Assembly (NCBI GenBank): GCA_944470555.2
Contig: OX104130.1
Coordinates: 68,205,160-68,269,159 of the forward strand
Source of the DNA: Heterobilharzia americana
Taxonomy: Eukaryota > Platyhelminthes > Trematoda > Strigeidida > Schistosomatidae
DNA: 64,000 bases
Direction of reading: 5' to 3'
A program made the translations under genes and the position numbers. This document shows, piece after piece, positions 40,326-52,300 of the stretch. The notes under the pieces are model-generated. The model made no database searches. It was not told the origin of the DNA and was given only the letters and a program-made list of their open reading frames with translations. The number at the start of each line of letters is the position of its first letter. The first letter of the stretch is position 1.

Positions 40326-43300
40326 CCAGCGAGTGAAATATATAGATGGTATCAGGTTTCGGTTCACAGTGGCTACCGTAATCGATGGACCACACAGCAT
40401 AATTATTCATCTCAAAGAGTTAACAAAGTGGTAGATTATTTTGCTTGCCCTAAATTCACACACAAATTGAATCAGGTGTTCATCACTCCTGTGTAAATGT
40501 TATTTCGAAAAAGATCTGTATGGAACACCATACTGAATCTAGTTTCGTTGAGTATTGAACTGAAGTAGTTGTACTTCCCCTTTCTTGTTAGATAGGAGTA
40601 CGCACAAAAACAATAATAACCGCTTATTATCAATCTGAATATCTGAGATAGCTGTAGTCTGGGGAACTAGTATCGATACTGGGTGATGATTGAAGGTAGA
40701 GAGAAAATTTGGGCCACGAAAGGATTTGAGCCACCGACCTTTGAGCTCTCGACCCAGTGCTCTACCAACCGAAGTACTAGATTCAGGTGCAGACCAGACT
40801 TTAATTTGGCTTCAACCACCAAGGGTTTTGTTCTACTGGCATATGAATTCATGATGCATAACTGTCCATTCATCGTATTTACACTATCTGCCCAGATAGA
40901 ACTTCTCATCTCAATCCGAATCAATCTGAATTTAAGAGGGGAAGCATCATATTGACTATCAGCTTGACTGTCTATGATGGTTGTGGTTTGCGTCTCATCA
41001 TTTACTTCGGGGAAGAGCTTGCCGAAAACCTGGAGGTCGCTGGCTTCAATCTTGCTGCGCCGCAGATTTTCATTTTACGTTCGATCATCACGCAGTATCA
41101 ATAACAATTTACTCAGTCTGTTATAATTAGTAGTATCACCACCATCACAGATAATTGTTGAAGCATCAAGCATCATTGTCGTTGAATGTAAAGAAAGATG
41201 GTTGTGACAAACAAATATTTCTGCTTTCAAATTCAGCAACTCAGTCTCTCTGTATTTTCATTGTGTGATATTTATAAACATCATGGGATGGAAAGTTATT
41301 TACTTAAGAGAAATTTTTAACATCTACTGCGGATAACATTCAGCCAACATTCTCTTCTGGGTTAGCTGAGAGAATCGTACTCTGATAATGAATTGATCTG
41401 TTAGTATTGCATCTACCTTTTCCGTTTAACTGTGACAGATGCTACAACTCATATCAGTAAATCAACCATGAAAGCGTCAAAACAAATGTTAGAAAAACTA
41501 GCTAAAAGGTCGTCAAAAGTTGTAGAGAGTCTTAAAAAGAGACCAGATTGCAATAAAACAATAGAAAACAATAGCCGACCGGGATAAGGTGTGAATAATT
41601 CTGCACCGTATCACCAAGAGGGGAACAACAACAGCAACATCAACGACAAGCACTAATCACCATCAACGGGAGAAACCTAAGGGAAGTAGTCTCTTTCACC
41701 TACTTAGGCAGGGCAGCATCGTTTCAACTACAGGCGGAACAGGCACAGATGAAGACGTCAAAGCAGCCAGGATCGGAAAGATAGCAAGACAGACCTTCAT
41801 CAACCTGAAGTCAGTGTGGAGATCTACTGCACTCCACTCTACTCAGCATAAAGCGTGCGTGAACAAGATCCGGATTTTCAACACTAATGTCAGTCAAGTC
41901 AGTGCTTCTATATGATGGTTGAGAGACTTGGCGCGTTACGAAAAGCATTTCCAACAAACTACAGACATTCATCAACAGCTGCCGCCTACGCTCGCTCACT
42001 ATATACTGAAGATGAGATGGATGGCCAGGAAGAATAAGCAACAAGAAACTCTGGCTGGCTACCAGCGAATCAACCAAGAACACACATTCCAACAAATATA
42101 CAGAAGGAAGTGGAGATGAATTTGGCATACAATGGGAAGCCCAACTGGGGACATCACGCTCCAGGCCAGACCAGGCCAGGCCCTCGAGTGGAACCCAGAG
42201 TGGAAACGACGAGTTGAGTATGTCAGGGTGACATGGAGGAGATGGTGTGAGGAAGAAATGAAAGGTTATGAGCAGTCTTGGAGTCAGGTTGAAAAGATTG
42301 CAGAGAGGAGAGTGGAATGGAGACGTGCTACTGAAACCCTATGTTCCACTAGGAATCGAAAGGAAAAATAATAAAAATTGTATCTTATCAGGGATCAGCT
42401 GATTAATTCACACTCGAACAACCACACTTGGATTGTATCTGAAAATCTTTGAAAATCGATATGGTTATTCACTATATTTGTTGGACAAAAAGTCATACTT
42501 TATTTTCCGTCATAGAAATAAACACGACTTCAGCAGATTGGTATTCATCACGGAATAACATCAGTTGAAAAATCATCGAAAATCTGGGAGTACTGGACAG
42601 TTTTTTTTACTCTAGTATCCGATTTCTCAGCATTCCTCACCCATGACTCCACCTTGTCGGGGGTTGAACCAAGAACTTTCAGGTTTCACGACCACTACGT
42701 CACCATTAGGTCACTGAGTCGAAATGCAATGATCCAATACCCTTTATCCATCGACACCAACCTCTGGAAGGGTCATGGATATGCACTGCTTCGAAGCCTC
42801 GTAAGATGATGTAAAGGCTATGCAGTGCTTCCAGATTTTCAAGGTTCCTCTAACTGATACCAGCCCACGGTGAATGCCAACGTAAAATCAATGAATAAAT
42901 CCCCACAAACCTTCAAACTGAATTACGATTACAACAAATTTATCAGAAATGTGAAACACTAAGAGATAATCAGTAGCTTTCTTTCTAAGATCTCACCTTA
43001 TATAATCAATTTCTTTTGAGATGATGTCATCATCATGCTGAGGAACAAACACAGTATAAACACCTTTGGCTGGACTGGCAGATAAATCCTGTAATTTATC
43101 CTTTGATAAAGTTTGAGCTGTTTGTAAATATTTCCTTTCTCTTAGTTGATTCGTAATTGTTTGCCATGAACGATCGACAAAGGCACATTTATTATCTAAT
43201 AATTCCGTTTTTTCATAACCTGGACAACAGTCATATTCAAATTCCACACCTGGAACACTGTGGGGAAAAAAATTCAAAAAAGTAGAAGTTCCTCTTCATG

Positions 43301-46300
43301 CGATAGTTTTTTTGATACAAAGCTCATTGGATAGCCTAGTTATTCAACTGAGATCAAAGTTTGGTTAATTAACTCGATCTTTCGAACTGACCTACACAAC
43401 AATAAATCGATAGTGATTTTGGGTATGGTCAGGTCTAGCCATAACATTTCTTCCAGCTAAAGTGTACTTTCCATCCAAAAGGCTTTGCAAATTGTTCACT
43501 CTTTTAGCATTGATTCCTACAATATCAGTCACAAGTTTATTGGCAAGTAATATACATCTGTTGAAGTTTGTCAGGAAGGTTTGTGTGTAACTTACATATA
43601 TTTCAAATGATACTTGAACAGTGAAGCTTCCTATATAATATCCACTTTAATGTTTTTAAAGATCCAACAAACTGTAGACTTACCGATTACTATTGTTGGT
43701 GTTAGAACAAAGATATTGTCTAAATAATTGTCGGCGACCAGTAGGAAGCCATGCTTGACTTACGTTTCCTGCTTATCGGGATTCATCAGCAAGGCGCATC
43801 TCCAACCGCAGGGGTACTGATGTCCCTACAAACATTCGAACCCACGTCATTCACTGGTGTAGTTAAGGACCTTTACTAATGAGCTATTATTTTTCAATGT
43901 CATGTTACCTGTTTCGCCAGTCAGATTACTTCACCAGGAGTGATAGAATCCCCTTAAAGATAACAACATAAAATAGTCACTTTCCAACAATTACTCGTCG
44001 AGAAATTAGTCTTCTCACTGTTTAGTAATGTAACGTTGTATCTCTTCATCTACATTTATTCATCTGTTGAAACTCACTTGCTTACTAGTAAACATCGTTT
44101 AGGTAAATTGTTTCAACCACCTATTTCAAGGATATGAAAGAAGGTAGAAAGATATGAAACATTGTAGCATTATTCCTTAAACCATACACATGCTTTAGTA
44201 TCGTATGTATACGAGGATAAATTATTATTTTCCAAACTATCTGATTCACATCATGGGTGTTAATATGAGTAGGTATAGATCGATCATATATGTGGACTGT
44301 CATCCAAATATGAGCTGTTTTCAAGCACATATTTGATACCAATTATCTTCAGAAGAGGTTTACAGACATAACTTGTTAAAAAGTGTTTACAAACTCGAGA
44401 CGCGTAGCTATTTATACTAACTGCCCATAATTATTTGACACTCGACAATGTTTTACTACGATTTATAGTACAAATTATGCTGCCAGTATTACTTTCTCTG
44501 ACCTACAACAGTTCATCCTCTTAGAAGATGGAATACTGCAATACTATTATTGTATGAGCAGTTAGCTTACCAATTTTTCTTCAGTCATCATTTTAAAATT
44601 CTGCTAAACTGTAATTACTTATAACATTGTAAAATGGATTGTTAGTTTAACCCCAGACATCTAACATGGAAATATAGTACACTGCAGTCTGTCATCACTT
44701 AATTTAGTGGCTACATTACAAGTCAAATCCGTAAACCTCGGTCAGCGACCCGATGACCCGCTAGTGACTAGTTTATATACACAATCCATACCTGCAACGA
44801 ATCACCTATGATGCAAATAGCTTAGCGGTGAAACTGCCGAAGGGACACTAGTTTTCCAATGGTTGTAGATGCTCCTTCCCCGTAACTGCCAAAGCGAAAA
44901 AAGCCATCATTAAAGGTTTCGATTAACTGACAAGTGACATTTTATATTACAATGCAACTTTATAAGAAAGAGTAGCAAGTATTCTCAATAAAACATGTGA
45001 CTATGTTGGTGCTTGTACTATCCCATAGTTGGGTGGACCGAATCGATCGTCATCCATTGACGTATGGGCTCCTATATGGATGTCTCGATATTGCCTGTGT
45101 TTGAATTATATATATTAATGATGGACAATGGGAACAACATCGCTCACTGCGAGGCAGATATATGCAGCTGAAGAGTTCCAAATTGGACGAAACGCGCGTT
45201 CTGGATTCCACTGCTAGCCACTATCTATAATTAATAAAGCATATGACCGTATTGGGACATGTGGTCTCATTTCAGGATATCATATTGTCATTTGATGTTC
45301 ATATATTCGAAGTTTGAAAGACCATCACAAATTACTTCTATTTTAGTTGATTTATGAGATGTACCACACAGTGTTTTACGTTTCAGATACAATTTATGCT
45401 GTTCATAGTCGTATCAAGTTAACTCCACAACACTGAAACATGCTTTATATAGTTCTAATTTTCTCACCTTCTTTGTAATATGGGCAGTAGGATTTTCCGT
45501 ATATCCGGGACAGGTGTAGAATCATTCCCGCTGCATATGTTTAGTTTTGATAGGATTAAAAACGACTCGGTTATCAGTCTCTCTCTCCACCTGACTAAGT
45601 TAGTTCTAAGGTTTATCGCTGTGTTCCAGGGCTAACAAACTAAGTGGTAACACAGAGGATCTAGGACAAGAAATCAGACACATTAGGGACATCAAACTCA
45701 TCAATAATTACTCTCCTAAATAAATAATAAGTTACTTAGTAGTCGTAAGAAAAGCATGCAACTAAACTCAACCACACATTATGATGGGATGGAGTGAGAG
45801 TTCTTAAAACTGGAATTAGTGGGGTGGAGAACAAGATTAATAACCAAATCTTTCCTCATTCAATCAACACCTAATGCATGCAACAGGAATAAATCGGCAT
45901 GTATTCTGGATATACGTAAAATCCTACTGTGTTAACCACAAAGAAGACGAGAGAATTAGAAATATGTAGGGCATGTCTCAAAGTTGTGGAGTTATCCTGA
46001 TATGACTATGAACATAATGATTTGTATGTGAAAGGTGATCCAGTAAATAATACTGTGCCAGTGTGTGATACTTCTGATAAATCGACTAAAGTGGAACTGT
46101 AATCTTCCACACTGCACAAACTTTACTCAAATATCCCAAATTATGTTTGATAATCAAAGAAGAGAATTAGAAAACTTACTTTTATAGACCAATAACGAAG
46201 AGTTACTGAGTGACCACTTTCTCACTGGCAAATATAATCGAAATCACCCCTATAAATATTCACTGAAGTCACACCACCTTGACTTATTTATAAACTAGTA

Positions 46301-49300
46301 TCCAAGATGACGTTGGGCTGACACTCAGTGTCCTACCCATATATACTGAACAAAACACAACAACTATGTTCTTCCATTAACTGACCTTTATGTGACTTTC
46401 AGTGTTCACAAGTCTTTAATCTAAACAGTTTGCCAATTTTCCTCCTAGCAAAGCAGCAATTTACTTCATATTTAAAGAAGATACTTACTCAGTTGTTTTC
46501 TTGTTTTCAGTCACCTTTTGAAACAAGATTTATTGAAATAATTTAATTACGTAATTGAGTTTGAGTCTCTGAATAAGTATGAAATACCACAAGACTAGGA
46601 AATACGCCTTGAGATCTGACAAGTGAGAAACATAAGTGAAAAGTAGTTCTTCACTGAATACCTTGAACTACTCAAAGTTAAACGAAGCATGCTTTGATGC
46701 TAAGTGACTTATCCTAGTAACATACATCGACTTAAACAACAAGATATTGATTAGTCTACATTGAATGAGCGATATACTTTAGTTTCTCATGAACAAAGAT
46801 GGCCAACTCATTTACATTTCCGTGCACCGGAACATAAATTACCTTCGTTCATTCAAATCAAACTGAAAACCGATAAGAATACACTTCTATTGTCTGTTTT
46901 TACATCAGCTTGTTATGTTTTCCATAAATTTTTATGTTTACTTCTCACTTTTAGAAATAAAATTAAACATTTCATCCGTTTAAGAATACAGTTTCTTCAT
47001 TGAAGCATTTAGGATTTGATTCTCTTCGGTTTATTACTGATTGAAACAAGAGGATGTCAAGTTCATGTTCGATCAGGCACAATACGTTTTTTAAAAAAGA
47101 AAGATCTCGAAAGTGGCATATAGCTAAACCATTAGACCAAAAAGAGCTCAAAAGGTAGAATTCTAACTAATACACATTTAGTGAAGTATTCCTTGAATAC
47201 ATTATCTATACATTGTAGTAGGAATCTCAGGACTACCAGTGGTCGTGTTTTGTTTTATTTATCTTAAAAGATATTCTACATATGACTTAATGGATAATAC
47301 TATTGCATACTTCGCTTTAAAAGCTTTTGATTGACGCCTCATCTATTTATGCATGACTTATAATTAGGAAATAATTGTCTGTCGAGTGAAATCTATTATT
47401 CTTCAGTGTCGCATGTTTGTGCATGAAATTGGTTGATTCATTTCTATAAATTATGTTAGAGGACCTAGGCTTGATACTAAAGATTAGATGACTAGAATAA
47501 TAAGAATAAAAAACAAGGAACTCTGACCTGCCAACGAACCAACCAAGAACACATCGTCCAATAAATATACAGAAGGAAGTGGAGATGAATTTGGCATACA
47601 ATGAGAAGACCAACTGGGGACATCACGCTCCAGGCCAGACCAGGCCAATCCCTCGAGTGGAACCTAGAGGGGAAACGACGAGTTGGGTGTGTCAGGGTGA
47701 CATGGAGGAGATGGTGTGAGGAAGAAATGAAAGGTTATGGGTAGTCTTGGAGTCAGGTTGAAAGGACTGCAGAGAGGAGAGTGGAATGGAGACATGCTAC
47801 TGAAGCCTTATGTTCAACTAGGAGTTCAAAAGACAAATAATAATAATAATAAAAAGTAATCTGGTTGCATAGATAGATGAATCAGATCACCTGAATTATA
47901 CGAACAATAAGCATTAAACGCTGTTTTCTGTTGTAGGCTGCTGGGAACGCCGAATTGCTTGATTCATCGTGTGGGTGAATTGAGTTTTAGAGACTGGGTA
48001 AGTATGTAAGAGCTAATCACGTTCAAGATCGTTTTTACTACTGAATCAGTAGTATCATATGCTTAGAAAAAATAAATAAAGAGAAGCTTGTAACAATGAA
48101 TGAATGAATGAATGACTGGGCTATTTGTGCACTGCTGACGACGAAACAGCTGTTCACTGCTCTCAGGTATTCAACGGTTCTCCAGATGATGCTCGTCTTT
48201 GATGAATACCACCTTCAAATCAATAAAATCCCCATGAACTAAATTATATTATTCTTTAGTGAAAGAAGTAGGCAACTGTTACAAAAACGTCTCAGATAAT
48301 TTTAACTTGATTTTTACTGAGTGACAAGTAAATTGTTCATCAGTCTTCCTTATTGGGTATATTTATTGCCAAAAAGTGGTTTCTTATTGTTCAGTTATAA
48401 TTATTGGATGACAGACAACAACAAAGAAGTCAAAATATCCTAATACAGAAAACAAAGCCAAAATATTCAGAGAAGAGGGATCTTTGTAATAAATTAATTC
48501 TCAAGCTGTTCATTTATGTGATATTTAAAGACTGCCATCTTTGAGGTAATATGAACTAGACAAGTTAAATGGAGTAAAATGAAATTGTTAAGTTAAAATT
48601 TACAATTATTGGGGAGATTAAATGAAGCAATACTGGAAACTATTTATCGTGAAAATAAGAATACTGAGATACTGACGAAATAGAAGTACAAAGATTAATC
48701 TAACGAAGGGAGAAATCGTTAACCCCCCCCCCCTCCAAAAATGAAACAAACCAAGACTAAACTAATGTTGGGTACTAGCCAGCTGCGCAATCCCTGACGC
48801 ACGTTTCGTCCCATTTGAGACTCGTCAGCTGGATATACCTGCTTCCTAGTGAGTGATTCTGTTCCCACTAATATAGGTAACAATATGAAAAAGACCAAAT
48901 TAAGTTAAGCTTAAGGTAGAAACACAGACTACATACTTCGTTTGCATACAAAGGTCAGACTTAAGTTCATGGATACCATCATTCCTATTTCAATGGCTTA
49001 TTATTTAAACTTTATTTTCCTAACGGATTGGTGTCTTGAAGTATCATATCACAGTGGAAATTATGAATCCATTTTTTGAAAGACTGCTTTGATCGAAATG
49101 AACATCTAAGGCTGTATTGGAAATCATTTAGATGCAATCACATTCAGCCGAAGTCCAAGACTGAAGTGTCAAACGCTAAACCATATAGATGAGATTAATT
49201 CATGGACTACTGGAGTGGACCGAAATATTCATCTAAGAATGCACGCTGTCCATGATATGTAACCAGATTTACGCCGATTTTTTGAAGACAGCAGTGTCGC

Positions 49301-52300
49301 AGAAGTATCAGAGAAACAGTGTAATATGACTAAGTTGGAATTATTAAACACTTTGGAAGTAACTATATCTACTAAAAGACGGTTTCCAAGCAAGCCAGAG
49401 AAATATTTTTTTCAATTTATAAAGTATTGAATTGTTGAAAGTTCAACTAGAAGCGTTATCCCTGGGTCGTAACTTTTGTACTAAGTTTCCAAGTATCAGC
49501 AAACTCCATTATTATTATTATTCGTCCCTTGGGTTCCTAGTGGAACATAGGGCTTCAGTAGCACGCCTCCAGTGACCTCTGATCTCTGAGATCTTTTGAA
49601 CCCCGCTCCACGACAGCCCGAAAGCTCTCATTTCCTGCTCGCACGACCTCCTCCATGTCACCCTCGGACGTCCAACTCGTCGCTTCCCATGGGGATTCCA
49701 CTCGAGCAACTGGCCTGACGCGTGATGTCCTCAGTCGGCCTTCTCAGTGCATGCCCAATCCATCTCCACCTCCTCCTACATATTTGTTGCGTGATAGGTT
49801 CTTGGTTGGTTCGTTCCCAGAGCTCCTTGTTGCTTATTTTTTCTGGCCATCTGATCTTCAGTAGCGAGCCAGCGTAAGCAGTTGTTGATGAATGTCTGTA
49901 GTTTATTGGAAATCCCTTTCGTGACGCGCCAAGTCTCTGAGCCATACAAGAGCACTGACTTGACGTTGGTGTTGAAAATCCGTATCTTGTTCCGCATGCT
50001 GAGTGCAGGAGATCTCCACACTGGTTTCAGGCTAATGAACGCCTGTCTTGCTTTTCCGATTCTGACTTTGACGTCCTCGTCCGTCCCGCCTGTAGTTGAA
50101 ACAGTGCTGCCTAGATAAGTGAAGGAGGTTACTTCCTTTAAGTTTCTCCCGTTGACGGTGATTGGAGTTTGTTGTTGTTGTTGGAGTTGTTGGTGCGGTA
50201 TCTTCATCACCTCTGTCTTCTCCATATTCACCTGAAGTCCCGTCTTAGCTGCCCCACCTCTTCTATCAACTTGTTAGTTTTTGCCTGCAGATCTTTAAGT
50301 TTATGTGACATCAGGCACAAGTCATCGTTGGCGAAATCCAAATCTTCTAGGTTCTTTTCCGTGGTCCAGCCAGCGTATCCCCCTCTTCTCGCTGCCCACT
50401 GTTTGCTGCATGATCCAGTCCACCACAATAAGGAATATCATGGGGGATAGTAGGCAACCTTGTTTCATTCCTGTCTTCACTTCAAAGGCATCACTGAGCT
50501 TCCCATTGTGAATTACTTGGCATGTGGCATCTTCATATAGCTAGTTGTTGAATGAGGCGGATAAAGGTTTGCGGTACTCCGTAGTATTGAAGCAGTTTCC
50601 AAATTACTTCTCGGTCGACGCTGTCGAAGGCCTTCTCAAAGTCGATGAAGTTGAGGTAGAGAGCTGATTGTTATTCTATGCTCTGTTCTATGATGATGCG
50701 AAGCGTTGCAATTTGGTCTTCACATTATTTGTACCTTCTGAAGCCTGCCTGTTCCGATCAGCAAACTCTATACTCAAGTGCAATTTGAAAACTTCATAAA
50801 TCAAACTCACGGCTTGGAACCTACTCCTGAAGAGCAACTAGAACACTTCAATTCAACAATTCTTGTCAGCTGTCATAAGTTTATCAACAAAAAGCCAAAC
50901 GGTCAATCAATATTGACTAAGAACCACCGGGAAGAGGTTAGAGAATTGAGGAACTACAAGAATCACTAAGAATACATAGATAAAATGTTACCCATCCTCT
51001 CTGATGAAACAAAGTCTGTAAAACCCATCAGCGAGAAGAATAAGACAGATCAAATTGAAAAATAACTAACCAACGTTCTGTGAACATTAATAACTGATTC
51101 TTTTATACATTCCCAATTATTTGAATCCCTGCTACCATCCGCTTCGGATATCCTCCGACTATATGGATTGCCGAAAGTTCTCGACATGACAGGATGGCCT
51201 TATAAGCGTATTCTCCAGTGGCTAGTCAAAATCTTGGAGCCCATAAGAAAGAAAGTCTCTCTTCATACAATTCGTGACTGTTTAAATTTTGTCAGTTTCT
51301 TAGATAATGTGACTTGCTCTGACAAAGTTATGTTCTCTTTAGATGTGGTCTCATTATTTAAAAGCGTCCCGTCGACTGAGACAGTAGGTCACATTTGTGA
51401 CTATATTGATTCTGATGGATTGAATGTTGGGATACCAACAAACTATCTGAAGGAGCTGTTGTTGAGATGCACCTTGAATGCCCAGTTTTCCTTCAATAAT
51501 GAAATATACAGACAAAAAGATAGCATAGGTGTGGGTTCACCATTAGGCCCTTAGCTTGTAGTCTTCACGTCAAAGCCAGAGAATGATCAGCCGGTCCGAA
51601 CTTTATAAGCGATACTTAGATGATGCCTTCATCATCTACAGCAGCACGGATAATGTAGAAGATACCCTGTTTCAATTTAATAACTGCCACCCTTCAATCA
51701 GGTTTACATTAGAGAAGGAACTTAATTCTAAGATATCCTCTTTAGATGTGCAGCTAAAAAGACAAGACAATGGATTACTCGGAAGGTCTATCCATAGAAC
51801 TTCAACCCCCTCCTGGGAACGGGCAACCTACGAATTTTGGTAGTTGGGTATTTTTGTGCGCCAAACGAAATCTAATTCACTCTGTGTGTCTTAGGACTCA
51901 CACCATCTGCAGTCTTAATACTTTGAAAATCAGTATCCTGAGAGTTTCATTGATAAGACTATGAAACTGAAAGCGAATAAACATCCTATTTCTACGGTTC
52001 CTAAGAAGCTTCTTTTAATGAGCTTACAGTTCAACAGAGACACATCAGCAGATATACTGAGAAACCGTTTGGCATGCTCATTAAGAAAGACTTTCTATGC
52101 TATCAAACTCAGATTAACTTTCCCCACTTACTCAATGCTTAGACTATGTGTAAAGGATAAGCTAGCTCCTTTGGCCTCCTCAATGTGTGTTTATCAGTTC
52201 ACCTGCTGCTGTTAAGTAAAACAAATTGGCCGTACCCAGCGTTCGCTTTCCAAACGCATTTCCTAACAAATACCAGCTTGGTTTCACAAAGGAGAAAGCG

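Noticed and set aside
40690..40780. Minus-strand sequence with good tRNA A and B boxes
   Set aside because: No acceptor stem or full cloverleaf could be drawn, and similar sequence belongs to SINE-like repeats; not called as a tRNA gene.
46761..47003. 80-codon plus-strand open frame ([10 protein letters not shown]...)
   Set aside because: No domain, no splice context and composition like its non-coding surroundings.
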